Shown piece by piece: positions 44,221 through 53,602 of a stretch of 64,000 nt of DNA; the first letter of the stretch is position 1, and each line of letters starts with the position of its first letter. The DNA is taken from assembly GCA_947495055.1 (NCBI GenBank), contig CANLXO010000003.1:1-64000 (forward strand). Direction: 5' to 3'. Source of the DNA: an uncultured Psychrobacter sp. Lineage in GTDB: Bacteria; Pseudomonadota; Gammaproteobacteria; Pseudomonadales; Moraxellaceae. The notes under the pieces were generated by a model. The model was given only the letters and a program-made list of their open reading frames with translations. It was not told the DNA's origin and did no database searches. Position numbers and translations under genes: made by a program.

Positions 44221-46467
44221 ATGTTGGTACAAGTTGCCCTACCGGTTCCGCTATATCGCGTGTTTGATTACAGTGTACCAAGTGACACCCCGCAGCCTTT
44301 GATCGGTAGCCGTGTTGAGGTCTCCTTTGGTCGTCAAACCCTTATCGGTATTGTCGTCGCTTATACCTCACAAACTGCGAGTGACGTGCCTATTAGCAAG
44401 CTAAAACCTATCAATAAGTGTCTTGATAATGCGCCTATTTTGGGTACTACTATGCTTACATTGGCGCAGTGGCTTGCCCGCTATTACCATTATCCTTTAG
44501 GTGATGTGCTCTCTGTCATGCTACCGACCTTAGTGCGTCAGGGTAAACCTTTAGATTTGCTCATTACCCATTGGCGTATCTTGCCGCATGTCACGGATGA
44601 TGACTTTCGCGCAAATGCGCTCAAGCAAAAACAGCAATTTAATATGCTCAAACTTCACGGCAGCCGCGGCGCAAGCGAAGACGTCTTATTGCTAGAAGGA
44701 ATGCAGCGACCTTTTTTAAAAACGCTTGAGGATAAAGGTCTCATTGAGCGCTATATCGAACCCAAAGCGCTGCCCAAACCAGTCAGCTTAGCCAAGATGC
44801 CGCTTGATCTTAATGACGAGCAAAAGATTGCGGTTGAGGCGATTATCAGCGCGTATACGGCGCAGGAGTACACAGGATTTTTGCTTAACGGTATCACTGG
44901 TAGTGGCAAAACTGAGGTGTACTTGCAAGCTATGCAAGCCGTCCTTGAGGCTGGCATGCAAGTATTGATTTTGGTGCCGGAGATTGGACTTACGCCGCAG
45001 ACGCGCGCACGCTTTGCCAGTCGTTTTGCTGCACAAATTGTCCTGCTACATTCTGGCATGACCAATACGTATCGCATGCAAGGCTGGCAAGATTGCCGTA
45101 CGGGGCATGCGCAAATTATCATCGGAACGCGCTCAGCGGTGCTCTACCCTTTTGCCAATTTAGGTCTTATCATCGTAGATGAGGCACACGATAACTCCTA
45201 TAAACAGCAAGATACTCTGCGTTATCATGCAAGTGATGTCGCCTTATACCGTGGTTATCAGCATAAGATTCCTGTGGTGCTTGGTACTGCCACCCCGACC
45301 CTTGAGCATTTAAAATTAGTCGACGATGGCAAATTGATAGAGTATCAACTCCGCACACGTCCAGGACTTGCCAAGCCCGCCACTATGCAGCTGATTGATG
45401 CGCGCTTGCAACCTACCCATCAGCAAACGCAAGATGACGGCGAGCGTTTTGATACGGGGCTTACCGATGCACTTATCAGTGCGATCAAGCAAACACTTGA
45501 GGCGGGCGATCAGGTGCTCATATTTTTGAATCGCCGCGGTTATGCGCCTGTGCTCTTGTGTGAGGCTTGCGGCTGGCAAGCGGACTGTCCGCGCTGTGAC
45601 GCACACCTAACCGTTCATTATAATAGACACAGCTCTTATCTAAAGTGTCATCACTGCGACTGGCAAGCGTATATTCCAACGACGTGCCCTGATTGCGCCA
45701 GCCTCAATCTAGACGCCAAAGGTATGGGCACTACCCGTCTAAGCGACAATCTCCATGCGATTTTTGCCAATCCACAAACCAGCAAAGATATCTACCCTAT
45801 TATCCAAATTGATCGTGATACCACGCGTCGCAAGGACAGCTGGGAGAAGATATATCAGCGCATTAATGAAGGCAAGCCTGCCATTTTGGTCGGTACGCAA
45901 ATGGTCGCCAAAGGGCATCATTTTCCTAACGTCACGTTAGTTTGCTTGCCTAATGCTGATCGCGGTTTTTTGTCGGCTGACTTTCGCTCACCTGAGCATA
46001 CCGCGCAGCTGATGATTCAGGTTGCAGGTCGTGCAGGTCGCGGGGACAAACCTGGACGGGTGCTCATTCAAACCCTGCAGCCTGACAATGCGCTGCTGTT
46101 AAAATTGGTCAAAGACGGCTATTTATCTTTTGCGCGTACGCTATTACAAGAGCGCAAAATGATGGGCTTACCGCCCTTTAGCCATGCAGCGCTCGTCCGC
46201 TGCGAAGGCAAAACCTTGGCGGCGACCACGCAAGCCCTGAATGATGCCGTTGCTAACTTGCCAAAACCGCATCATTTAGCCGTGCTCGGTCCTATCGATG
46301 CGCCTATGAGTAAAAAAAACAGCCGCTATCACTCGCAATTGTTGTTACTTGCCAAAGATCGCCAGCAGTTGCACCGCGTACTACAAGTATGGTGGCAACT
46401 TGTACTCGCTATGCCAAGCGCTAAGTATCTCAAGCTAACTTTAGATATCGACCCTGTGGGCTGGTAG
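44221..46467 (+). CDS. priA: Primosomal replication restart helicase PriA
   Basis: A 748-residue 3'-5' DNA helicase that recognises stalled forks and starts replication restart. An N-terminal 3'BD domain (about 1-105) begins MLVQVALPVPLYRVFDY. The helicase core has the P-loop GITGSGKTEVYL, the DEAH motif DEAHDNSYKQQ and a zinc-binding region with paired cysteines (CEACGW, CPRCDAHL, CHHCDW, CPDCAS), then RAGRGDKPGRVLIQT. An earlier TTG start at 44206 is possible. Single gene between ridA and a metal exporter. Confidence 0.96.
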   Translation: MLVQVALPVPLYRVFDYSVPSDTPQPLIGSRVEVSFGRQTLIGIVVAYTSQTASDVPISKLKPINKCLDNAPILGTTMLTLAQWLARYYHYPLGDVLSVMLPTLVRQGKPLDLLITHWRILPHVTDDDFRANALKQKQQFNMLKLHGSRGASEDVLLLEGMQRPFLKTLEDKGLIERYIEPKALPKPVSLAKMPLDLNDEQKIAVEAIISAYTAQEYTGFLLNGITGSGKTEVYLQAMQAVLEAGMQVLILVPEIGLTPQTRARFASRFAAQIVLLHSGMTNTYRMQGWQDCRTGHAQIIIGTRSAVLYPFANLGLIIVDEAHDNSYKQQDTLRYHASDVALYRGYQHKIPVVLGTATPTLEHLKLVDDGKLIEYQLRTRPGLAKPATMQLIDARLQPTHQQTQDDGERFDTGLTDALISAIKQTLEAGDQVLIFLNRRGYAPVLLCEACGWQADCPRCDAHLTVHYNRHSSYLKCHHCDWQAYIPTTCPDCASLNLDAKGMGTTRLSDNLHAIFANPQTSKDIYPIIQIDRDTTRRKDSWEKIYQRINEGKPAILVGTQMVAKGHHFPNVTLVCLPNADRGFLSADFRSPEHTAQLMIQVAGRAGRGDKPGRVLIQTLQPDNALLLKLVKDGYLSFARTLLQERKMMGLPPFSHAALVRCEGKTLAATTQALNDAVANLPKPHHLAVLGPIDAPMSKKNSRYHSQLLLLAKDRQQLHRVLQVWWQLVLAMPSAKYLKLTLDIDPVGW

Positions 46468-46565
46468 TTTTGAGGGTTTACCTTATTTATAAGCGGTATG
46501 AATATGTTAAATTTAAAATAGTGTTATCCTTATTAACATTAATATAATCAACTTTGAGTATGGTT

Positions 46566-47735
46566 ATGAATCAAAACAATCCTAATACTGATACTAACGC
46601 TAATACTGAACACGCCAATCACAGTGCACATGATGAGCACGATGGGCATAGCGATCATAATCATCAAAAAATCTATACCATCGATACCCAAGACAGTCAC
46701 GATCATGACGAGCATCTAGAGCAGACTACGCCGCCGCGCGATACTAAAGGCTATCAACGTACTTTGCTCATTAGCTTCTTGATTATCACAGGCTACATGT
46801 TCATTGAAGCTATTGGCGGCTGGTTGACAGGCAGCTTAGCGCTTCTATCAGATGCAGGACATATGCTAAGTGATGCCATCGCTCTTGGTGCAACTTTGCT
46901 GGCTTTTAAGATTGGCGAGAAGACCGCGACTCACCAAAAAACCTTTGGCTATAAGCGTTTTGAGATCTTAGTCGCTATGGTCAATGGTGCTACTCTGGTC
47001 ATTATTGCGGTGATGATTTTTTATGAAGCGGTTAAGCGCTTTAACACCCCAATTGAAATCGCCAGCCAAGGCATGCTGATTATTGCCACAATCGGGATGC
47101 TAATCAATATTTTGGTAGCGTGGTTGATGCACAGGGGTAGTAGCGGCTCAGACGATCACAACCACGGCGCAAGCGATAGTCAACCCTCTAACGCCAAAGA
47201 ACCCGTCAATCTCAATATGCAGAGTGCGTATTTGCATGTCTTAAGCGATCTTTTGGGCTCAGTCGCTGCTATTATTGCTGCGCTACTGATGATAGGTTTT
47301 GGCTGGATATGGGCAGATGCGGTCGCCTCCGTCATCGTCGCAGTACTGATTTTAGTCAGTGGTTATCGCGTAGTGCGCGACTCTGTGCATATCTTGATGG
47401 AGGGTACACCTAGTAACATATCACTGGTCAATGTTGAGCAGCAGCTAGTGGCGCATCCGCAAGTACAAAAGGTACATGATCTGCATGTTTGGAGCATTAC
47501 CAGTGGTCTTAATGCGCTATCTTGTCACGTGGTTGTCGACGGTGATATGAGCATCTCAGAGTCTAATCTACTTATTGTTGCGCTTGAGCAAAGACTATTA
47601 GATTTGGGCATTCACCACGTGACCATTCAAGTGGAGAGCTCATCGCATCTGCAAACACAGACTCATACTGATGCCTTAGTATGCGATATCTCAGAGCGCC
47701 CTGTTGATGTCAGTCATGCCGGGCATAATCACTGA
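46566..47735 (+). CDS. Cation diffusion facilitator, CzcD/ZitB type
   Basis: A 389-residue metal exporter, probably for zinc. The first 50 residues are His/Asp-rich (HSAHDEHDGHSDHNHQ), six membrane helices follow (about 70-250), with the two metal-site motifs LLSDAGHMLSDA and HVLSDLLGSVAA (HxxxD), and a His-rich loop (SDDHNHGASD) between helices IV and V. The C-terminal domain (about 270-370) is the cytoplasmic dimer and metal-sensing fold. The start may be ATG 46560 or 46566; a TTGAG site favours 46566. No metal-sensing regulator is adjacent. Confidence 0.92.
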   Translation: MNQNNPNTDTNANTEHANHSAHDEHDGHSDHNHQKIYTIDTQDSHDHDEHLEQTTPPRDTKGYQRTLLISFLIITGYMFIEAIGGWLTGSLALLSDAGHMLSDAIALGATLLAFKIGEKTATHQKTFGYKRFEILVAMVNGATLVIIAVMIFYEAVKRFNTPIEIASQGMLIIATIGMLINILVAWLMHRGSSGSDDHNHGASDSQPSNAKEPVNLNMQSAYLHVLSDLLGSVAAIIAALLMIGFGWIWADAVASVIVAVLILVSGYRVVRDSVHILMEGTPSNISLVNVEQQLVAHPQVQKVHDLHVWSITSGLNALSCHVVVDGDMSISESNLLIVALEQRLLDLGIHHVTIQVESSSHLQTQTHTDALVCDISERPVDVSHAGHNH

Positions 47736-47868
47736 TGCTATATTCTTTGATTAATTTGGATAAAATCTACGCAGCATTAGGCGTCTGTGCTAGCATTATT
47801 TATTAGATACATATTTATCAGACCACTTTTAGAGATTTATATCTTATTCCAAACGGACCATTAAGACC

Positions 47869-48573
47869 ATGTCTAGACGTTCAGCGCCCTTTGTCGCTCC
47901 CGACTACATTGACGACCCTGTCTCAAAGGACGGCAAAAAACAGTCTAAGGCTCTGCTATCCACACTGCAAGAGGACATCTCAAGCTTTCGTGATGAGCAG
48001 TTCCCGCCTGATATCTTGCGTCAGGTTCGTGACATGCCGATATATGAAGGCAATTTGGCTGAAGTGCAAGCTTATCAGCAGCGTTGGCAACTCCTTATCG
48101 AGCGTGCTATGGCGTTTTATCCCGCCGCTTACCTGCCACCCGATCACCTGCCATTGCCCGCAAGTCTTGAGATTCCACAATTTATCTATCATGTCCAGCG
48201 CTTGCATTTGACTAAAACGCGCGCCAAGGAATCCAAAAGCTTTGGCTCAGTAGGTGCATTAACTGACAAGTGCGGCGAGTACAGCGCTGATGAATTGACA
48301 CGTATGAGCGCAATTCTAGACGGTGACGATGAAGCCCGGTTAGTAGCGCACCGTGAGTTCATTGATTTGCGGGCTTATGTGTTTTGCCGCGATCAAAAGG
48401 GAGAGATGATAGAGCCTGAGCGCATACGGTTTTATCGCACCGGTCTCATTGTGCACGCACTACCAGATTTTAAGATCGTTGATAGCAGACAGACCCCGCG
48501 CAAACGTCGCAACGATGCTTATAACGATCCTATTGCAGACAATGGTATTTGGAAAATTTACCGCAAAAAATAA
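47869..48573 (+). CDS. Hypothetical protein
   Basis: A 234-residue soluble protein with no signal peptide or membrane segment. It begins with a polar stretch (SRRSAPFVAPDYIDDPV) and ends in a basic DNGIWKIYRKK. I see no known motif. It lies between the metal exporter and the CPA2 antiporter on the plus strand, 50 bases before the latter. Confidence 0.7.
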   Translation: MSRRSAPFVAPDYIDDPVSKDGKKQSKALLSTLQEDISSFRDEQFPPDILRQVRDMPIYEGNLAEVQAYQQRWQLLIERAMAFYPAAYLPPDHLPLPASLEIPQFIYHVQRLHLTKTRAKESKSFGSVGALTDKCGEYSADELTRMSAILDGDDEARLVAHREFIDLRAYVFCRDQKGEMIEPERIRFYRTGLIVHALPDFKIVDSRQTPRKRRNDAYNDPIADNGIWKIYRKK

Positions 48574-48623
48574 TAATCTACACTTATTAACATCATTACT
48601 TATATCCAAACAAAGGAACACCT

Positions 48624-50540
48624 ATGTTCGCAGCCGCCGCGGGCTCACCGAATTTAATGTTACAAGCCACAATCTTTTTGGGTGCAGCCCTACTTTTTGT
48701 TCCCCTTGCCAAACGTCTTGGTATCGCTACCGTTTTAGGGTATCTGATTACTGGTTTGATCCTAGGGCCTAGTGTGCTGGACGTGGCAGGAGACGCTGAG
48801 AGTCTATTGCACTTCTCAGAGTTCGGTGTAGTCATGCTGCTGTTTATCATCGGTCTTGAGCTTCAGCCCTCGCGTTTGTGGGCACTGCGGCGCTCTATAT
48901 TTGTATTAGGCGGTTTGCAAGTAGGTTTGACGGGCATAATACTGATGGCGATTATGTATCAGTTTTTCTCCTTAAAACTAGATACTGCCTTTATTGTCGG
49001 TTTTGGTTTAGCGCTCTCCTCTACCGCTTTTGTATTGCAGATACTCAACGAAAAAGAGCAGCTCTCAAGCACTCATGGGCGCGAAGCCTTTACTATTTTA
49101 CTCTTTCAAGATATCGCCGTTATCCCGCTACTTGCGGTTATTCCCTTCTTATCAGGAGTGCGAGAGCAGAGCTATGATCTGATTTATTTTGGTAAAGTAT
49201 TTGCCGTGTTCGCAGGTCTCATCTTTGCCAGCCGCTATGTTATTAGACCGTTTTTTAAGTTCGTCGCTTCAAGTGGTGCCTCAGAGCTTTTGACCGCTGT
49301 CGCCTTGTTTATTGTTATGGGCGTCTCTATTTTGATGGGTCAAATCGGTCTATCTATGGCATTAGGGGCGTTTTTGACAGGTGTCTTGCTCGCAGATTCT
49401 GAGTATCGTCACGAGCTTGAGGCCAGTATCGAGCCGTTCAAAGGCTTGCTACTTGGCTTGTTCTTTATGTCAGTCGGTATGCTTACTGATGTAAAATTCA
49501 TTATTGCCCATCCTATATTTATTATCAGCTGCGCAGTTGCACTGATGCTGATTAAGTTTACGGTCATCGCAGGTATCGCCAAAGCTTTTGGCAATCGCTG
49601 GCCGACTAGCATTCGTTTAGGGGTGACGCTCGCGCAGGGTGGTGAATTTGCCTTTGTCCTCTTTAACGTTGCCTCAACTCAAAATGTCCTAAGACCTGAG
49701 CTTGAAAACACTTTAAACCTTATAGTGACCATTTCTATGGCGCTCACGCCACTGGCGTTCTTACTGCTAGAAAAAGTCGGCGAGCCACTATTTGCTAAGA
49801 GTAAACCCAGCCGTGATTACGATACCATTCCAGATCACGAACATCCTGTCATTATCGCAGGCTTTGGGCGCGTCGGGCAGATCATAGGACGGGTACTGCG
49901 CATGCACAATATCGAATTTACCGCTATTGAACGCTCTGCCAATCGCGTAGATTTTGTCCGTAAATTTGGTAATCAAGTCTATTATGGCGACCCCAAAAAC
50001 CCTGAGATTTTGCGAGCAGCAGGCATCGATAAGGCGCGTATCTTTATCATCGCTGTTGATGACTTGGAGCGTTCTATCACCACGGCTGAGTATCTGCATC
50101 ACAACTATCCTGATCTTGTGGTTCTCGCTCGCGCCCGCGATCGCCAGCACTATTATCGCCTACGTGAAGTGGGCGTCCGTCATATTTGGCGTGAGACGTA
50201 TCTGTCCTCACTTGATATGTCACGCGAGTCGCTACAATTACTTGGTATTACGCCCGAAAAGGCCCGCGAGACTATCCAAACCTTCCGTGACTATGACGAT
50301 GATTTGATTGAGCGTCAGCAAGCTATTTATGACGATGAGGCCAGTATGATAGCCTCAGCGAAGTCCGCTATGGCCGAGCTTGAGAGCTTGTTTGATGAAG
50401 ATATCGGTCGCTCGCGCAAGATGGATTTGGGTGAGTTTGAAGAAGCCCTTAGAAACCAAGCGACGCCCGTTGATGAAGACGATAGTGACAATACAGGTAA
50501 CAACAATGAAGGCAATATTGTCATTCATCCTAATAAATAG
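48624..50540 (+). CDS. CPA2 monovalent cation:proton antiporter (KefB/KefC-like)
   Basis: A 638-residue transporter. The first 390 residues form about 12 membrane helices with the CPA2 pattern (SVGMLTDVKFI, TLAQGGEFAFVLF). Residues about 405-525 form a RCK/TrkA-N domain that binds NAD(H) or a nucleotide, recognised by VIIAGFGRVGQIIGRVL and the DD pair IAVDD. The tail is acidic and disordered (EDDSDNTGNNNEG). It probably exchanges potassium or sodium for protons; regulation by glutathione, as in KefC, is not visible since no KefF/KefG partner gene is adjacent. A good AAGGA site precedes the start. Confidence 0.9.
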   Translation: MFAAAAGSPNLMLQATIFLGAALLFVPLAKRLGIATVLGYLITGLILGPSVLDVAGDAESLLHFSEFGVVMLLFIIGLELQPSRLWALRRSIFVLGGLQVGLTGIILMAIMYQFFSLKLDTAFIVGFGLALSSTAFVLQILNEKEQLSSTHGREAFTILLFQDIAVIPLLAVIPFLSGVREQSYDLIYFGKVFAVFAGLIFASRYVIRPFFKFVASSGASELLTAVALFIVMGVSILMGQIGLSMALGAFLTGVLLADSEYRHELEASIEPFKGLLLGLFFMSVGMLTDVKFIIAHPIFIISCAVALMLIKFTVIAGIAKAFGNRWPTSIRLGVTLAQGGEFAFVLFNVASTQNVLRPELENTLNLIVTISMALTPLAFLLLEKVGEPLFAKSKPSRDYDTIPDHEHPVIIAGFGRVGQIIGRVLRMHNIEFTAIERSANRVDFVRKFGNQVYYGDPKNPEILRAAGIDKARIFIIAVDDLERSITTAEYLHHNYPDLVVLARARDRQHYYRLREVGVRHIWRETYLSSLDMSRESLQLLGITPEKARETIQTFRDYDDDLIERQQAIYDDEASMIASAKSAMAELESLFDEDIGRSRKMDLGEFEEALRNQATPVDEDDSDNTGNNNEGNIVIHPNK

Positions 50541-50587
50541 TATCGTTATTTATCTTACAATAACTCTCAGCATCGAGATTTTGAAAG

Positions 50588-51517
50588 CTAGTTTGGAGAA
50601 CAATTCACAGGCGCTAAGTCCTCATTTAGTGACGTGGTGCACTGCCAATTATCGCTCCCACTCTCATGATAAAACACTAGGGTATGGTCATTTAAATAGC
50701 GCAGCGGAAACCGTACATTTTGGATAGTAGCAATAATCGCGCAGTCCGTATTCGCAGCTCCTCCAGCCTCGGTCGCGATCTGTAGTTGTACTTGCGGCTC
50801 ATCGATAGCCAGCGGTAGCTTGGTTGGACACTGCCCAGTTTGCGCATACAAAAGCGCCACTTTGTTTTGCGTGGTTTTGGCAATATCATAAGTATTAAAC
50901 AGTACTTCGTTCTCCTGAGGTTTTGCAATAATAGGCAAAAACTGTACTTTGATGACCGTAAGCGCAAACACAAACAGCCCAAAACCTAGCAGTAAACCAA
51001 ACAAGCTGACCCCGCCCTCACGTTTTAAGTGCGCCTTTTGCGCGGCTTCATCACGAGGATAAGCATCTAGCACGTCTGCGATCTCACGCCTAGCCATACG
51101 GTAGTAATAAGCGTCCGTCCAGCGCGCCACCATAAAAGACCAAAACAGCCAAATAATGGCAGCAATACCTATACGAGTTACCATTTGATAAGCATCTGGC
51201 ACAAAGGACATCGCCACAAACTCAAAAGTGACCAGTACAATCGCAATGTTTAGCTGAATAAAAGACCAGCCAGCCACGCTATAGACGATAGCGTCCATAT
51301 AGCGCTTGCGATACAGCAGCCAAGGAAAAGTGATAAAAAACGCCGCCCAGTGCCATTTAGGCGAGAGATACCCTTGTTTATCAAACTGCTCAAAACGCTG
51401 TAAATAATATTTTTGTGTACGCTGACCGATAAACCACTGATCCAGCTGCCGACGGCGCGCTGGGGTTATCTTTTCTTGATAAAACGGTGGCGGTGAATCC
51501 GTTTCGATAAACAGCAT
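50588..51517 (-). CDS. DUF2628 membrane protein with a pilin-like C-terminal domain
   Basis: A 309-residue protein. Residues about 20-165 match DUF2628: a conserved basic N-terminus (KWHWAAFFITFPWLLYRKRY) and four or so membrane helices. A further helix near 170-195 is followed by a soluble tail (about 215-309) that looks like a type IV pilin head: an early CPTKL, then DCAIIATIQ, and a late DNWQCTTSLNEDLAPVNC, which matches the pilin W-x-C ... P-x-x-C pattern. No pilus genes are near. The fusion is by eye. The start is ATG 51517. Function unknown. Confidence 0.75.
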   Translation of the reverse strand: MLFIETDSPPPFYQEKITPARRRQLDQWFIGQRTQKYYLQRFEQFDKQGYLSPKWHWAAFFITFPWLLYRKRYMDAIVYSVAGWSFIQLNIAIVLVTFEFVAMSFVPDAYQMVTRIGIAAIIWLFWSFMVARWTDAYYYRMARREIADVLDAYPRDEAAQKAHLKREGGVSLFGLLLGFGLFVFALTVIKVQFLPIIAKPQENEVLFNTYDIAKTTQNKVALLYAQTGQCPTKLPLAIDEPQVQLQIATEAGGAANTDCAIIATIQNVRFPLRYLNDHTLVFYHESGSDNWQCTTSLNEDLAPVNCSPN

Positions 51518-51890
51518 AAGGATAGACTCTATTTAGGGTTTAAGAGCAGATGAGACCTATATAGTCGATCCACTATAAAATAGATACAGTGTTACTGAGA
51601 TGAGTTTTGCGCAGCGTTGAGAGATAGCAGCACACAAAGAAAATTTATATCAGCAGCACGCTGTAATAGCAGTAGTCTTTTTATTTGAGATAAACGGTAT
51701 GAGGTCACCATTATTATAAGCCTGTATTCACAGCAAAAGTGCACTGATAACCAATTCTTATCAAACTCGCTCTAGCTTAGGTACACTGGTTATAAGCCCA
51801 GTAACCACAAATGCACCAGCGCAGGATAATCGTTCACACGGGTTCTGATTTCACCTATAATACGCTCATATTTTTAATGATATTAATCTT
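51518..51890. other. Divergent intergenic region DUF2628 / trmB, with dispersed repeat
   Basis: A 373-base gap holding copy 1 of the dispersed repeat (51558-51615). No clear promoter is assigned for either gene. Confidence 0.4.
51558..51615 (+). repeat. Dispersed intergenic repeat, copy 1
   Basis: A 58-base element with the sequence TATATAGTCGAT... ending TTTTGCGCAGC. It contains a perfect inverted hexamer TATAGT-N6-ACTATA near its start. A second copy at 61532-61589 is identical at 49 of 58 positions with no gaps. Both lie upstream of a minus-strand gene and of a plus-strand gene. Confidence 0.85.
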
Positions 51891-52706
51891 ATGAGTCAAT
51901 CTCCCATTAACGACGAATCTCTTGATAAACATCAAACTCTTAGTAGTGAGAGTACTGATAGTCAAGACCAAGCTCGCGTAAACCTTGAAGGCAATGACAA
52001 ACATCTACGTATCGTCAATACCTTTATGAAGCGCCGCACTCACATGAACAAAAACGCTGAGCAGGCGCTTACCGATCCACAGTTTGCGCACTATTTAGTC
52101 AATAACAGCACCGGCGATGGCAACCTTGATGATATTGATGATTTGCGAGTGCTATTTCATGACACGCCTAACGGTAGCGCCGCGCCGCTAACCTTAGAGA
52201 TCGGTTTTGGGTTGGGTGACTCGTTTATCGAGATGGCCGCCGCTTACCCCACTCGTAACTTTGTCGGTATTGAAGTTCATGAGCCTGGCATCGGTAAATG
52301 TGCTTATATGGCAGATACGCAAGGTTTGACCAACGTCAGAATTATCAACGGTGATGCTATTCAACTATTAAAGCAACTGCCAGAGCAGCACATCGATCGC
52401 ATTCAGCTATACTTCCCTGACCCTTGGCAAAAAAAGCGCCACTACAAGCGCCGATTTGTCAGCGCCGAGCGCATGGCTATTGTCACACGTAGTCTCAAGT
52501 CAGGCGGCTGGTTCCATGCTGCAACTGATTGGGAGCACTATGCGTTTTGGATGTTAGAGGTGTTAGACCAAGTGCCAGGACTGAGCAATCAGGCAGGCGT
52601 CAATCAATTTACTTCACGTCCTGATTTTCGGCCTATGACCAAATTTGAGCGTCGCGGGATTGAGCGCGGACACGGTGTTTGGGATCTAATCTACGTCAAA
52701 GACTGA
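51891..52706 (+). CDS. trmB: tRNA (guanine-N7)-methyltransferase
   Basis: A 271-residue SAM-dependent enzyme making m7G46 in the variable loop of tRNAs. Signatures are [29 protein letters not shown] and the catalytic [15 protein letters not shown], and the ending [15 protein letters not shown]. The first 60 residues are polar and probably disordered, longer than in E. coli TrmB (239). The ribosome binding site is weak. A terminator follows. Confidence 0.95.
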   Translation: MSQSPINDESLDKHQTLSSESTDSQDQARVNLEGNDKHLRIVNTFMKRRTHMNKNAEQALTDPQFAHYLVNNSTGDGNLDDIDDLRVLFHDTPNGSAAPLTLEIGFGLGDSFIEMAAAYPTRNFVGIEVHEPGIGKCAYMADTQGLTNVRIINGDAIQLLKQLPEQHIDRIQLYFPDPWQKKRHYKRRFVSAERMAIVTRSLKSGGWFHAATDWEHYAFWMLEVLDQVPGLSNQAGVNQFTSRPDFRPMTKFERRGIERGHGVWDLIYVKD

Positions 52707-52718
52707 TGCTTATTCTAT

Positions 52719-52760
52719 AAAAAAGCGGTAGCTCTAACCATTGGAGCTGCCGCTTTTTTT
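52719..52760 (+). terminator. Rho-independent terminator after trmB
   Basis: AAAAAAGCGGTAGCTC pairs with GAGCTGCCGCTTTTTT (one G-T pair) around an eight-base loop, followed by T residues. Confidence 0.88.
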
Positions 52761-52965
52761 GTTGGTACTTGTTTACTTTTGAAGTATCTCTACTAATAAA
52801 TGAAATATCATAAATCTATCTTGCAGTTATAAAATTATTTAGGACGTGAAACATCACTATTACTCATCATTATTTTGATTGTCAGTCTCATGAAACCATG
52901 ACTCCTAGTTGACCCTACTGCCTTAATAGTAGACGCAATCATAGACAGTACAAGGGGTGTAAGAG

Positions 52966-53000
52966 TTCTCCACAGTTGCTGTGGATAACCCTGTGGATAA
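52966..53000 (-). promoter_or_regulatory. DnaA-box cluster
   Basis: TGTGGATAA, the reverse complement of the DnaA box TTATCCACA, occurs perfectly twice, 12 bases apart. A one-mismatch box TTCTCCACA faces them on the plus strand, and TTGTCCACA (one mismatch) is at 53199-53207. Confidence 0.7.
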
Positions 53001-53300
53001 CTAGGGACTTGACAAGCAATTGCCTTGGTAGCTTAAAGGGTAAGGTAAAAGTGGTCACTTTTTATACAATTTATTTCTCTATTTGAATCAATTACTTACA
53101 ACAAAATAGTAAAGCAATAAATTTATTTTCGATATTTTTAAAATATTTTTTCATTCTGTCAATGTTTCACAACTGCTCAAAAACAGCACTTTATTCGCTG
53201 TGGACAACTCGCAAAAATATTGACAAAGTCCTCTTATTTATATCTCAAAACTATCATTCAAATAGTACTCACTTATGTCTGCTTTAGTCGTTGATGTAGG

Positions 53301-53315
53301 CGACAATCATTGTCG
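53301..53315. promoter_or_regulatory. 15-bp perfect palindrome upstream of recA
   Basis: CGACAAT-C-ATTGTCG is symmetric over seven bases each side. It lies about 40 bases before the extended -10 element, a usual place for a transcription regulator to bind. Confidence 0.5.
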
Positions 53316-53353
53316 TCTGCTCTACTCCAAAGCGCGCTAATGAGCTTGGATTT

Positions 53354-53362
53354 TGCTATAAT
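53354..53362 (+). promoter_or_regulatory. Candidate extended -10 promoter of recA
   Basis: TGCTATAAT is a perfect extended -10 (TGnTATAAT). The -35 region is poor. Transcription from here would give a leader of about 230 bases. Confidence 0.5.
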
Positions 53363-53469
53363 TACCTCATCAAATAACTCTATAGGACGTTGAAAATTAG
53401 CAGTTTACCATCCTAGTTTTTAGCTTGATACGTCCGTTAACTTTATCTTATTTTACTGTATAGTAGACT

Positions 53470-53486
53470 GATAACTAAGCGTTATC
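53470..53486. repeat. Inverted repeat in the recA leader
   Basis: GATAAC and GTTATC are separated by five bases, about 120 bases before the recA start. Confidence 0.4.
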
Positions 53487-53602
53487 CTCTATCTAAATAC
53501 GAATGATTGGTTATCCTTAGCTGATCGAGATATTCAGCAGTCATGTTTTACCCTGACTGTCTCTTTGTTTTCAAATAATTTATTGATAAAAAGGAATCCA
53601 TT

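Larger units (their letters stand above)
52761..53602. other. Large gene-free region upstream of recA
   Basis: About 840 bases with no gene longer than about 20 codons. It holds two perfect DnaA boxes (52980-52988, 52992-53000), two near-matches (52966-52974 plus strand, 53199-53207), an AT-rich stretch at about 53055-53165, a perfect palindrome at 53301-53315, an extended -10 at 53354-53362 and an inverted repeat at 53470-53486. Confidence 0.6.

Noticed and set aside
53275..53340. A 21-residue open frame upstream of recA
   Set aside because: It has no convincing ribosome binding site, overlaps the palindrome and ends just before the extended -10; most likely chance.
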